From the NCBI RefSeq assembly GCF_021390515.1, contig NZ_JAJUXI010000001.1, forward strand, positions 1 to 64,000: a stretch of DNA of 64,000 nt, written 5' to 3'. This DNA is from Dyadobacter sp. CY326 (lineage in GTDB: Bacteria; Bacteroidota; Bacteroidia; Cytophagales; Spirosomataceae). The translations under genes were made by a program, and so were the position numbers. Positions 9,410 to 18,058 of this stretch are shown here, piece after piece; positions within the stretch are counted from its first letter, which is position 1; every line of letters starts with the position of its first letter. The notes beneath the pieces are model-generated. The model saw only the letters and a program-made list of their open reading frames with translations. It searched no databases and was not told the DNA's origin.

Positions 9410-10537
9410 ATGAATCAGGAGATCAAGCCGGTCAGCAATCCCTTCGAGTCGAAAATAAATAGCATTCAGGTTCTCAGGGCTGCCGCAGCGCTGACAGTCA
9501 CCATTTATCACCTCAAAGATGTCATCAAAAAGGGTGAGCCATTCAAGCAGGAGCTGGATTATTTTTTCAATTCCGGCCCGTCGGGAGTTGCGCTTTTCTT
9601 CGTCATTAGCGGATTCATTATGGTGTACATTACCAAGCAGACAACATTCTCCGGACTGGCTGTTTACAAATTTATCGCCCGCCGTTTTGTCAGGATCTGG
9701 CCCACTTATGCTGTCATCACATTGGTTTATTTTTTATTCCAAAGCAGGATCGGGCTCCAAGCCGGTGCATTCAAGGATGTGATTCTGAGTCTTTTATTCA
9801 TTCCAGTCACGCACACAGATCCACCTTTCTACGGTTACGCGTTTTTGCCAGTCGGCTGGACATTGAATTACGAAATCTACTTTTATGCATTGGTGGCCAT
9901 TTCAATGTTCTTTTCAAAATATCGGTGGGTCGTTTTCTTCATTATCATCATCATTACGCTCGTCATAATGCCCCACACAATGGGTTTCATTACACTGGAA
10001 GCGCAGCGAACCTATGATTCTGGCAATGGTTATTTGAACATGGTCATGAATCCCATTATCTGGAATTTCGTCTATGGAGTTATCATTGGCCTCATTTACA
10101 CCAACGAAAAGCTGTTTCCTTTTTTCGCTTCTTTGTTTTCCAGGGTGTGGCTTGTATTTATGTTTATTTCCCTGGCTTTGTGGCAATATTGGTCAGGATT
10201 TTTTGGTGGGTTGGGGCCGTTGCAATGGGGTTTCGGATCGAGTTTGCTTTTTCTATCCTTTATATTTTACACTTCGCAACGGAGCATCGCTTTCCCCAAC
10301 TGGCTGGTTAAAATCGGGGATATGTCGTTTTCGGTTTATCTTGTGCATGTGCCCGTTGTGGTCATTCTGGGGCATGTTTTCAAAAGATTGGGTTACCCGG
10401 TTTATAGCACCGGAACGTCCATGTTCTTCCTTGCACTGTTTATGACAATGGTTGCCTCCTATTTGTCTTATGAATTTCTGGAATTGAGATTATCCACTTA
10501 TCTGAAACGAATGTTGCCTTTTATGAAGGGAAGATAA
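9410..10537 (+). CDS. membrane acyltransferase of the OafA/acyltransferase-3 family
   Basis: 375 residues from the ATG at 9410; an in-frame ATG at 9320 exists but the added 30 residues are not membrane-like and precede the conserved start. Typical acyltransferase-3 opening: INSIQVLRAAAALTVTIYHL (first TM, catalytic-type His), then FFVISGFIMVY and about ten TM segments. Such enzymes O-acetylate cell-surface glycans or lipids. Stops one base before the convergent esterase gene. Substrate not predictable. Confidence 0.85.
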   Translation: MNQEIKPVSNPFESKINSIQVLRAAAALTVTIYHLKDVIKKGEPFKQELDYFFNSGPSGVALFFVISGFIMVYITKQTTFSGLAVYKFIARRFVRIWPTYAVITLVYFLFQSRIGLQAGAFKDVILSLLFIPVTHTDPPFYGYAFLPVGWTLNYEIYFYALVAISMFFSKYRWVVFFIIIIITLVIMPHTMGFITLEAQRTYDSGNGYLNMVMNPIIWNFVYGVIIGLIYTNEKLFPFFASLFSRVWLVFMFISLALWQYWSGFFGGLGPLQWGFGSSLLFLSFIFYTSQRSIAFPNWLVKIGDMSFSVYLVHVPVVVILGHVFKRLGYPVYSTGTSMFFLALFMTMVASYLSYEFLELRLSTYLKRMLPFMKGR

Positions 10538-10538
10538 G

Positions 10539-11702
10539 TTAGGGAAGTTGAATGTCTTCCAGTGTTTTGAAGTTTTCAATCGTTATCTGTCGCCGGTTAT
10601 CCGACCAAAAACGCTTCATAAACTGCGCGTAACGATTTGCGACATGTTCTTCTGTGTAGGACAAAATATGCCCTTTTTCGGGCTGGTAATTCAGCTCAAA
10701 AGGCTTTCCAAGTGTTTTCAGCCGATCCGAAGCCGGTTTTGCGCCTTGCATCCAAAAATACGATCCGCATGAAAACAGATTTCCCTGCTGATAAGGGAGC
10801 ACCGTGTCACCCGTCCTTTGAAAGAAAACGGTTGGTTTTGCATTCGAATTTCTGATATAACTGGTTTTAAAAATTGCATATCCCAAATAGGAAAGCAAAG
10901 CTCTCACGCGAAATTCAGTTCCGGTTTTTACCGGGTCCAATGGCCCGAGCGTTTTCACAATCCCGGGCTGCAATGCTTCAAAGTCCGACTCATCCATATA
11001 AACAAGGGCCGAAATAATGATGGCCCCGGCACTGCTCCCGGCCAGAATCATCTGACCCGGATCAATCCCAAATGTCTCCGATTTGTCCGCAAAGTAATGG
11101 AGCGCTGTGTAAGTGTCCTGCACGCCGCGGTAAATGGCCTGGATCACTTCGAGATTATTGCCGCCACAGGAATTGGCTTGCGAACCACCATTAAAACCCA
11201 AACGATAATTAATAGACGCAGTGGCGTAACCCTTTCGCGCGAGCCACCTCGCTTTGCCCAATTCATTACCCAATTCACCAAAAAGAAATGCGCCTTCATG
11301 AACCATGAGCACAAATGGCCTGTATTGCAACGTGTCATTGGCAGGCGCTATAAACGAATAATCTAAATTTACTGCACGCCCAATATAGTCACGGGCCTTG
11401 GTGTAAATGCCGGTTTTGTTCGAAAGCTGGGCTTCGCTATAAATGTTTGTTGCGCCAAAACCCTTGGACAATGCTAAAAAGCGGTTGCTGTTCCTGGGTT
11501 TCAGCGTGTCAATGATGATTGTATCGGGCTTGGGATTCGTGGTGGTGTCAATGGTGTTCCCCGTGGTGTCTGTGGGATCGGGTTCTCCGCCGGGCTGTTC
11601 AATAGGCTTGGGTGGTGGAGGGGGTATAGTTCCCTCTCCACACGATACGAACAATCCTGTCAGAATCAAGAATAAGCTTTTGAGGTAAATTGTTCGCAAC
11701 AT
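10539..11702 (-). CDS. alpha/beta-hydrolase lipoprotein (carboxylesterase-like)
   Basis: 387 residues. Lipoprotein signal with lipobox VSC (Cys21) then a Pro-rich/Thr-Asp-rich linker (GTIPPPPPKP...), then an esterase core: VLMVHEGAF in the oxyanion-hole position (HEG rather than the common HGG), nucleophile elbow AGSSAG, and a C-terminal His in EKGHILSYTEEH. Likely a surface- or periplasm-anchored carboxylesterase of the BD-FAE/acetyl-esterase type. A single gene, convergent with the acyltransferase. Precise substrate unknown. Confidence 0.82.
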   Translation of the reverse strand: MLRTIYLKSLFLILTGLFVSCGEGTIPPPPPKPIEQPGGEPDPTDTTGNTIDTTTNPKPDTIIIDTLKPRNSNRFLALSKGFGATNIYSEAQLSNKTGIYTKARDYIGRAVNLDYSFIAPANDTLQYRPFVLMVHEGAFLFGELGNELGKARWLARKGYATASINYRLGFNGGSQANSCGGNNLEVIQAIYRGVQDTYTALHYFADKSETFGIDPGQMILAGSSAGAIIISALVYMDESDFEALQPGIVKTLGPLDPVKTGTEFRVRALLSYLGYAIFKTSYIRNSNAKPTVFFQRTGDTVLPYQQGNLFSCGSYFWMQGAKPASDRLKTLGKPFELNYQPEKGHILSYTEEHVANRYAQFMKRFWSDNRRQITIENFKTLEDIQLP

Positions 11703-11744
11703 TATGCCGGGGAATTACACTGGATTTGCCCGGCGCTCCGAGCC

Positions 11745-11957
11745 TTAATTGTTGAAACTTGGAACGATGTCGGCGGCAGTATTTTCAGACGCCAATTCGC
11801 TCTGATGGTAAAAATACCCTTCTGTTTTGTTATTTCCGGCCAATTCAGGCTGTTTTTTTTCAGCTGCAAACTTTCCTTCCATTTCGCGGAAGAATTTGTT
11901 GAAGAAAACATACAACACAACGCCAGAAATTGCTCCAATTGCCAATATCTTTTTCAT
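11745..11957 (-). CDS. small single-pass membrane protein
   Basis: 70 residues: MKKILAIGAISGVVLYVFF gives one N-terminal membrane segment, followed by a hydrophilic, charged tail. No family recognised. Preferred over the overlapping frame 11702-11938 because it has a clear membrane helix and a normal MKK start. It could be transcribed ahead of the esterase on the same strand. Confidence 0.6.
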   Translation of the reverse strand: MKKILAIGAISGVVLYVFFNKFFREMEGKFAAEKKQPELAGNNKTEGYFYHQSELASENTAADIVPSFNN

Positions 11958-12058
11958 AACTAATCCAGTTTATCGAGCCTGCGAAGATGCAGACATGGGG
12001 ATAAAGCAAAAAGAATACCAGCACACTTTTTTGGAGAAATCGGACGCAATGCGAGAAC

Positions 12059-12526
12059 CTAGGAAAGCAGATTTTGTCTCAGCAAAAATTCAAGCTGGCC
12101 GTTTACTTCAATCAACTTCTCGATAAGCTCCTTGTTTTGCTCGCGCAAATGAAATATTTCGTGGGCGTTTTTGATAATGATGCGCAGCTGGGCCTCGTCC
12201 CAGGGCTTGTTCAGATAATAGTAAATGTGCCCCTTATTGACGGCGTCAATCACTGCGGACACATCTGTGTAACCCGTCAGGAGGATGCGAACAGGGTCAG
12301 CGTAGTCTTTCAGCACTTCAATCAGGAAATCCACACCAGTCATCTCAGGCATGCGCTGATCGGTGATAATCACGTGTACAACGTTGTGTCTCAGCAATTC
12401 AAGACCTTCACGCCCGGAGGTTGCGATCAGTATATTAAAATCTCTTCTGAATGCGGCCTTAAATGAATTGAGGTTATTAATTTCATCATCCACATAAAGT
12501 ACACTGATCTTTTCTTTGGTTTCCAT
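12059..12526 (-). CDS. single-domain response regulator (REC plus coiled-coil tail)
   Basis: 155 residues. Receiver domain (8-125): acidic pair in YVDDE, phospho-acceptor D56 in TDQRMPEMTG, Thr in LLTGYTD and Lys in LNKPWD. The DQRMP-type active site is that of the HupR/RpfG-like receivers. The tail (about 125-155) is a Glu/Leu-rich helix with no DNA-binding or enzymatic output. The receiver is clearly paralogous to the N-terminal receiver of the hybrid kinase at 18051 (same FKA-FR and TD-SA-IDA-NKG blocks). It is divergent from the five-gene operon starting at 12874 and very probably belongs to the same system. Confidence 0.9.
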   Translation of the reverse strand: METKEKISVLYVDDEINNLNSFKAAFRRDFNILIATSGREGLELLRHNVVHVIITDQRMPEMTGVDFLIEVLKDYADPVRILLTGYTDVSAVIDAVNKGHIYYYLNKPWDEAQLRIIIKNAHEIFHLREQNKELIEKLIEVNGQLEFLLRQNLLS

Positions 12527-12591
12527 TTAAAATACTTACTCTTGGAGGTGATTTGACTCGTTAGTTGGAGCGAAAAGGCTAAACTAATTGA

Positions 12592-12607
12592 TAATATTAT
12601 AATATTA
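12592..12607. promoter_or_regulatory. perfect 16-bp AT palindrome in the divergent control region
   Basis: TAATATTATAATATTA reads the same on both strands. It lies in the 347-base gene-free stretch (12527-12873) between the divergent response regulator and the ThiF-nitroreductase operon, 66 bases from the regulator start. This could be a regulator-binding site or simply reflect very AT-rich promoter DNA; nothing else recognisable (no RNA gene, no ORF) is seen in the stretch. Confidence 0.35.
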
Positions 12608-12873
12608 ATTCTATAATAACACAAAAGCGTCAAGTGCTTTTTACAATTTTACTTTTGAAATTCCGTAAACGACAAGCGCTCAGGTAAATTTGATCCAATT
12701 CCATCAAATATTTTGTGTGGCGATGATGCAGTGGTAGTTTTACAAAAATAATTTAAGCAAATTGTGTAAAATTGATCAAAATATTTATCCCACGGCATGG
12801 ATTGGCATATTATCGGGCGGTTCACAGGATTTAATACGAAGATCAAAACAATTTGTTGAATTTTAAATTTTTA

Positions 12874-15192
12874 ATGAGTTCTTCTGGGAACCATCCTCCT
12901 AATTGTTTAAAAATGTATCCAGATTCATCAAACAATACGATTTATAAACCGGTTTTCATTTTCAAAGAGCAAAGCGCTGACAAACAAAAATTTAACTCAG
13001 TAATTGCCGATTACCAGAACAAAATCGTCTTGGACTTGTTCGCTTCCCAGATGAAGGAGCTGATTAAGATTAGGAGTCCGCGAAAACGGCTTACTCCCAT
13101 CGAAATCGATGAAATATACGCGGCATGGGCGGCAGAAAAAGACACTGATCTGGAAGGGAACTGGATTTATTATCCCTGGTCCAACCGACTCCTGCACATT
13201 CTGAACGAGGCTGACTTCATCACGCTCAGGACCAGCCGAAACCATTACAAAATCACTCCTCAGGAACAAGATCTTTTATCCAAAAGAAAAATAGGAATTA
13301 TAGGCCTGTCTGTCGGCCACGCGGTTGCTGTAAGTGTGGCCACTGAGCGCATTTGCGGCACATTGAAGCTCGCTGACTTCGACACGATAGAGCTGAGCAA
13401 CCTTAACCGCATCAAGACCGGACTCCATAATCTGGGGATCAATAAATGCATTGTTACAGCTAGAGAAATCGCCGAAATTGATCCCTATCTGGACATTGAA
13501 TGCTATCCCGAAGGCATTACGGACACCAACATAACAGGGTTTTTGACCGAGCATGGAAAACTGGATATTTTGGTTGACGAATGCGATGATCTGGAAGTTA
13601 AAATAAGCTGTCGGGAAAAGGCGCGGCACTTCGGCATTCCCGTGGTGATGGAAACGAGTGATCGGGGCATGCTGGATGTGGAAAGGTTTGATCTGGACGC
13701 CGGGATGCCGATTTTACACGGATTACTCGCAGGCATTCCAGAAGAAAAGCTTAGGAACATTGCTCCCGCCGACCGGTTTCCACTCGTTATGCGCATCATT
13801 GACGCCATGAACACATCCAGCCGTGGACGCGCTTCGCTTCTGGAAATCGGGCAGTCGATCAGCACGTGGCCGCAGCTGGCAAGTGCGGTGACGCTGGGTG
13901 GAGGCGTGGTAACGGATGTGTGCAGACGCATTCTCCTCAATCAGTTTACGGATTCCGGACGCTATTATGTTGATCTTGAAAACATTATCGCAAACAAATC
14001 AGCAGAATCCGCATCAACCGTTTATAGTAAACCGGACAAAGGTTTTGATCTTGATAATGCCATAAAAATCGTCGATTCACTTCCCGGAAGTCAATCTTCG
14101 GCAGTAATATCAAATGAAGAAATTGAGCAAATCGTGCATGCGGGGACATTGGCCCCATCTGCCGGAAACGACCAGCCCTGGAAATGGGTTTTCCGGAATG
14201 GCCGCCTTCACCTCTTCCACGATCCCGCCCGCTCGCATTCTTTTGCAAACTATAAAAATACAGCAGCTCACCTCGCGCTTGGCGCTGCACTGGAAAATGC
14301 CAGTCTCAGGGCCAAACAATTAGGCTACGAGCCGCAAACTACGTTTTTCCCGCTGGCGTCCGCCACTGATTTGACTGCCTCAATAGAATTAGTCCAAAAC
14401 AAAGGAAGCATTCCTGATTCGGCCAATGAACTGGCCGATTACATTGAAACCCGCGTTACCAATCGCAATCCAGGCGTTCTGTACACATTACACCAATCGG
14501 AACTGGATGCAATGCGAAATGCTGTGGCGGATGTTAAAGGAGCACACGTCACATTCATTCAGGGGAAAAATCAGCTGGCGCAATTGGGCAGCATTATTGG
14601 CGCCTGCGAGCTGACGCTTTTATTGAATGATGCGGGCCACCACGATTTCTTCGAGCGAAACACGCGCTGGCCTGGCAGAACAGAAAGTGAGTTTGGCGAT
14701 GGCTATGCAATCCAATCGATTGTCACTTCGCCGCAGCAAATGGCGGTTTTAAGCATTTTGAAAGATAAAAAAATTGCGCGAACGCTGCGCGCGATCGGTG
14801 GGGGAAATGCATTATCGGAAGCCACGCAGGCAGCTGTTACAAACGCTTCATGCATTGCGGTGGTGGCGGTCGAGCGCTCAAAAGAAGCATATTTTAAAGG
14901 AGGAATGGCGGCACAAAGGCTTTGGCTGCGTGTTGAGCAACTTGGCTTGGCCGCGCAACCGGTGAATGCGCCTTTGCAGCTTTTCGAGCGTCTCGCCACT
15001 GGTGAAGGTCTGGATGACCGGGAGATTGCAGTATTAACGAACGTACAGCTTGACTTTGAACGAATTATAACTCAGCATAACAATACAAAGGCAGTCTTCC
15101 TCTTAAAAATCAACAAAACTGAAATGCTCGCAATGAAATCGAAACGCCTTCCATTGAATGAAACTCTGTTTATTGTAAACGACAAAATTTGA
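12874..15192 (+). CDS. ThiF/E1-like adenylyltransferase fused to nitroreductase (Rv1355c/MoeY-like)
   Basis: About 772 residues from the ATG at 12874 (a TTG at 12853 and ATG at 12913 are alternatives). Three parts: an N-terminal helical region (1-135); an E1/ThiF Rossmann domain (about 140-385) with nucleotide loop GLSVGHA, the DFD acidic pair and SNLNR arginine finger; and a nitroreductase-fold FMN domain (about 405-750) with LAPSAGNDQPW. The architecture is that of the Rv1355c (MoeY) family. ThiF domains adenylate a carboxylate; nitroreductase domains reduce or dehydrogenate (e.g. azoline to azole). No adjacent carrier protein or precursor peptide is seen. Ends TGATG-overlapping the next gene, so translation is coupled. 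Real substrate unknown. Confidence 0.85.
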   Translation: MSSSGNHPPNCLKMYPDSSNNTIYKPVFIFKEQSADKQKFNSVIADYQNKIVLDLFASQMKELIKIRSPRKRLTPIEIDEIYAAWAAEKDTDLEGNWIYYPWSNRLLHILNEADFITLRTSRNHYKITPQEQDLLSKRKIGIIGLSVGHAVAVSVATERICGTLKLADFDTIELSNLNRIKTGLHNLGINKCIVTAREIAEIDPYLDIECYPEGITDTNITGFLTEHGKLDILVDECDDLEVKISCREKARHFGIPVVMETSDRGMLDVERFDLDAGMPILHGLLAGIPEEKLRNIAPADRFPLVMRIIDAMNTSSRGRASLLEIGQSISTWPQLASAVTLGGGVVTDVCRRILLNQFTDSGRYYVDLENIIANKSAESASTVYSKPDKGFDLDNAIKIVDSLPGSQSSAVISNEEIEQIVHAGTLAPSAGNDQPWKWVFRNGRLHLFHDPARSHSFANYKNTAAHLALGAALENASLRAKQLGYEPQTTFFPLASATDLTASIELVQNKGSIPDSANELADYIETRVTNRNPGVLYTLHQSELDAMRNAVADVKGAHVTFIQGKNQLAQLGSIIGACELTLLLNDAGHHDFFERNTRWPGRTESEFGDGYAIQSIVTSPQQMAVLSILKDKKIARTLRAIGGGNALSEATQAAVTNASCIAVVAVERSKEAYFKGGMAAQRLWLRVEQLGLAAQPVNAPLQLFERLATGEGLDDREIAVLTNVQLDFERIITQHNNTKAVFLLKINKTEMLAMKSKRLPLNETLFIVNDKI

Positions 15193-15893
15193 TGGTAGCA
15201 AAAATTAAGGCGTACAAGGCTCCGGAGGATGTTGAGACTAGTTACAGATATATCGACGAACACCGAAAAGTATTAGAGGCGTACGGCGTAAAACAAGTTA
15301 CTTCCGCAAGTCACAACTGGTTGCATGATGAGAACACCTATGTTATCATTGTCGAGTCGGAGGATGGCGAAAAAATCTATGGAGGCGGACGCATTCAGGT
15401 GCGTAACCAGGTCATGAAACTGCCTATGGAAGATGCCATTGCGAAGAAGGATGAGCGCATTTACGGGTACGTTGACAATTTGAAAGATAAAAAAATTGCC
15501 GAGTTCTGTGGGCTGTTTAACTCCAAAGAAGTAGCAGGTTATGGCATCGGGAGCATCTTCTTGGGTAGGATTGGCGTTGCAATTACTTCTCAGGTAGGTG
15601 TAGATCGTTTGCTCGCCCTATGTTCGCCGCCGACATTAAGACAGTGCCTGCGAATCGGGTTTGATATCATCCGCGTTCTGGGAAATAATGGAACATTTTA
15701 TTATCCCAAAGAAGGCCTTATCGCGACTGCCATCATTGTTGACGACTTGCAAGGATTGCCCAATGCACATCAGGAAGAGCGCGATCGGATATTCGATTTG
15801 CGCGAACAGCCGGTTCAATATGCGGTGGAAAAAGGCCCAAAGGGTGAGATAGCATTACATTATAATCTCGACATGAAGATTCAGACTCTATGA
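15192..15893 (+). CDS. putative N-acyltransferase with FeeM/LuxI-like (GNAT) fold
   Basis: 233 residues from ATG 15192, which overlaps the upstream stop as TGATG. No named family was recognised with certainty. The pattern VIIVESEDGEKIYGGGRIQV, then KLPMEDAI, then AEFCGLFNSKEVAG and late LGF...FYYPKEGLIAT resembles the order seen in autoinducer-synthase and N-acyl amino-acid synthase (FeeM) folds: exposed strand, G-G-G-R, small-residue EFxGL strand, C-terminal strand. No signal peptide. It lies between the ThiF-nitroreductase and the kinase with ATGA overlap to the latter, so it probably modifies the same small molecule. Fold assignment is an inference. Confidence 0.6.
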   Translation: MVAKIKAYKAPEDVETSYRYIDEHRKVLEAYGVKQVTSASHNWLHDENTYVIIVESEDGEKIYGGGRIQVRNQVMKLPMEDAIAKKDERIYGYVDNLKDKKIAEFCGLFNSKEVAGYGIGSIFLGRIGVAITSQVGVDRLLALCSPPTLRQCLRIGFDIIRVLGNNGTFYYPKEGLIATAIIVDDLQGLPNAHQEERDRIFDLREQPVQYAVEKGPKGEIALHYNLDMKIQTL

Positions 15894-18058
15894 GGTTTTT
15901 TACGCGATTCTTTACAATTCTGATTTTTTCCATACAGTTGGTTTATGGCAAACCTGTGGAATTTCACGATGGCTCCATGATCATTGGAAAGCAGCTTGAA
16001 ATTTACGAGGACCGGACCAACAAGCTTAGTTTTGAAGAGGTTAGAAAAGAAAAAGGATTTGTCCAAAGCACGGACGACACGCCCAATATGGGGCTAAGTC
16101 AATCCACATTCTGGGTTCGTTTTTCAATAGTCAATAAAACACGCCGTCCGGCACTTTTCCTCGAACTTGCGCATCCGCTCATTCACACCTGCGAGCTTTT
16201 CGAAATAACCGGCTCTCATGTCAAGTCCGAAAAATATCTTGAAACCGACGATTTTGACGACCGGATTATCAAGCATCAGAACCTCGTTTTCAATCTCAAC
16301 ATCACGCCTGGCGATCACAAAGATTATTATTTGAGGGTTAAGGGTTATAATCAGGTCATTTTACCGTTGATCATTCGCGACCAGGAAAACTTTTTCGAAT
16401 CGGCGCAAATTGGTGAAACGATCAATGGCATTTTTGCAGGGATCATTATTGTGATGGTGCTTTACAACATGTTCATTTACTTTTCGACCGGCGATAAAAG
16501 TTACCTTTTTTATGTGCTTTACGTGTTTTTCGTCGGGTTAGCGCAGACAGCACTTTCGGGTTACGGATTCAAATACATGTGGCCGTTTGCTCCTGGTTTC
16601 AATTCGGTTGCTACAATTTACTTTTCAGGGCTTGCCGGAATTTTTGCCATGCTGTTTGTGAAAAACTTTTTGCAGCTGGATGAAAAGTGGCCACCCGGAA
16701 TTATGATACTAAATGTTATCATTATCCTTTATTCTTCGACGGGAATATTAAATTTGTTGGGATTTGAGCTTCTGAGCTTTCGCGCGGTGGACGTTTCAGG
16801 AGGAATTGGCGCAATCGGGCTTTTTATTATCGGATTAAAACTTTCAAAAGAGAATTATCGTCCTGCAAAACTGTTCCTGACTGCCTGGACAATTTTCCTG
16901 ATAGGCCTTTTCTTACTGGTTTTGCGTAATATCAACATATTGCCTTATAATGTTTTTACAACTTATACAATGCAATTCGGTTCTATTGCAGAAGTGGTTT
17001 TACTTTCCATCGCATTGGCAGACAAAATCAACATTTTCAAGCGGGACCGGGAAGAGTCGCAGGCGCAGGCACTTAGAATTTCGCTCGAAAATGAGAAGAT
17101 CATCATGGAGCAAAACAGCTTTCTGGAAAAAAGTGTCAACGAAAGGACGGCCGAATTGCAATTTGCAAATACAGAACTGAATGTGACGCTTAACAAATTG
17201 AAAGACACGCAAACGCAGTTGCTCGATTCTGAAAAAATGGCGTCGCTTGGTCAGCTTACGGCTGGCATTGCGCATGAGATCAATAATCCGATCAACTTCG
17301 TGAGCTCCAATATCAGACCGTTGCGCAGGGACATTGACGATGTGCTTGAAATTCTGGATTCATATAACGATATCGAGACCATTGATTCCATTGAAGGCAT
17401 TCAGGGGAAAATCAGGGAAATTGACAAACTAAAAGAAGAGCTGGATCTTGATTATATAAAAACCGAGTTGGGAACGCTGCTGAAAGGCATGGAAGATGGC
17501 GCCAGCCGGACCGTTGAGATCGTGAAAGGGTTGAAAATATTTTCCCGCGTCGATGAATCCGACCTTAATGTGGTCAATATCAATGAAGGAATAGAATCAA
17601 CGCTCATTATTTTGAATTACCAAATGGGCAACTCGATCCGTTTGGTGAAGGAGTTAGGCAACATTCCGAGTATTGAGTGCTTCGCGGGCAAGATAAACCA
17701 GGTCTTTATGAACATTCTTAACAATTCGATTTACGCCTTGTTGAAGCACAGGACCGGGGATAAAACGCCGACAATCTGGGTGAAGTCGTGGCTGCGCGAT
17801 CCCGATAACATTTCCATTTCCATCAAAGATAACGGGCCTGGAATGACGCCGGAGATTCGTGCGAAGATCTTCGAACCCTTTTTCACCACCAAACAAGTGG
17901 GTGACGGGACCGGACTCGGACTGTCCATTGTCTTCAAAATAATCGAGGTTCATAGTGGCAATATCCAGGTTAATACCGAAGTTGGCCAGGGAACAGAATT
18001 TTTAATCACACTGCCGGTAAAACAAAAGCCTCGCCCTATCCAGGATTTCAATGAGTGA
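15890..18058 (+). CDS. 7TM-DISM sensor histidine kinase
   Basis: 722 residues. Signal peptide (1-20), extracytoplasmic 7TMR-DISMED2-like beta domain (about 25-165), seven-helix 7TM-DISM region (about 185-385), coiled coil (about 390-450), HisKA with phospho-acceptor H462 in GIAHEINNPINF, then HATPase with NILNNS, DNGPGM and GTGLGLSIV. DISMED2 domains are thought to bind carbohydrates or other small ligands outside the membrane. No receiver domain. The start ATG overlaps the previous stop (ATGA), and its end overlaps the next gene by 8 bases, so the kinase is coupled to the enzymes and to its hybrid partner. Confidence 0.93.
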   Translation: MRFFTRFFTILIFSIQLVYGKPVEFHDGSMIIGKQLEIYEDRTNKLSFEEVRKEKGFVQSTDDTPNMGLSQSTFWVRFSIVNKTRRPALFLELAHPLIHTCELFEITGSHVKSEKYLETDDFDDRIIKHQNLVFNLNITPGDHKDYYLRVKGYNQVILPLIIRDQENFFESAQIGETINGIFAGIIIVMVLYNMFIYFSTGDKSYLFYVLYVFFVGLAQTALSGYGFKYMWPFAPGFNSVATIYFSGLAGIFAMLFVKNFLQLDEKWPPGIMILNVIIILYSSTGILNLLGFELLSFRAVDVSGGIGAIGLFIIGLKLSKENYRPAKLFLTAWTIFLIGLFLLVLRNINILPYNVFTTYTMQFGSIAEVVLLSIALADKINIFKRDREESQAQALRISLENEKIIMEQNSFLEKSVNERTAELQFANTELNVTLNKLKDTQTQLLDSEKMASLGQLTAGIAHEINNPINFVSSNIRPLRRDIDDVLEILDSYNDIETIDSIEGIQGKIREIDKLKEELDLDYIKTELGTLLKGMEDGASRTVEIVKGLKIFSRVDESDLNVVNINEGIESTLIILNYQMGNSIRLVKELGNIPSIECFAGKINQVFMNILNNSIYALLKHRTGDKTPTIWVKSWLRDPDNISISIKDNGPGMTPEIRAKIFEPFFTTKQVGDGTGLGLSIVFKIIEVHSGNIQVNTEVGQGTEFLITLPVKQKPRPIQDFNE

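Noticed and set aside
11702..11938. 78-residue minus-strand frame
   Set aside because: Overlaps the membrane protein at 11745-11957, which has the clearer helix and start.
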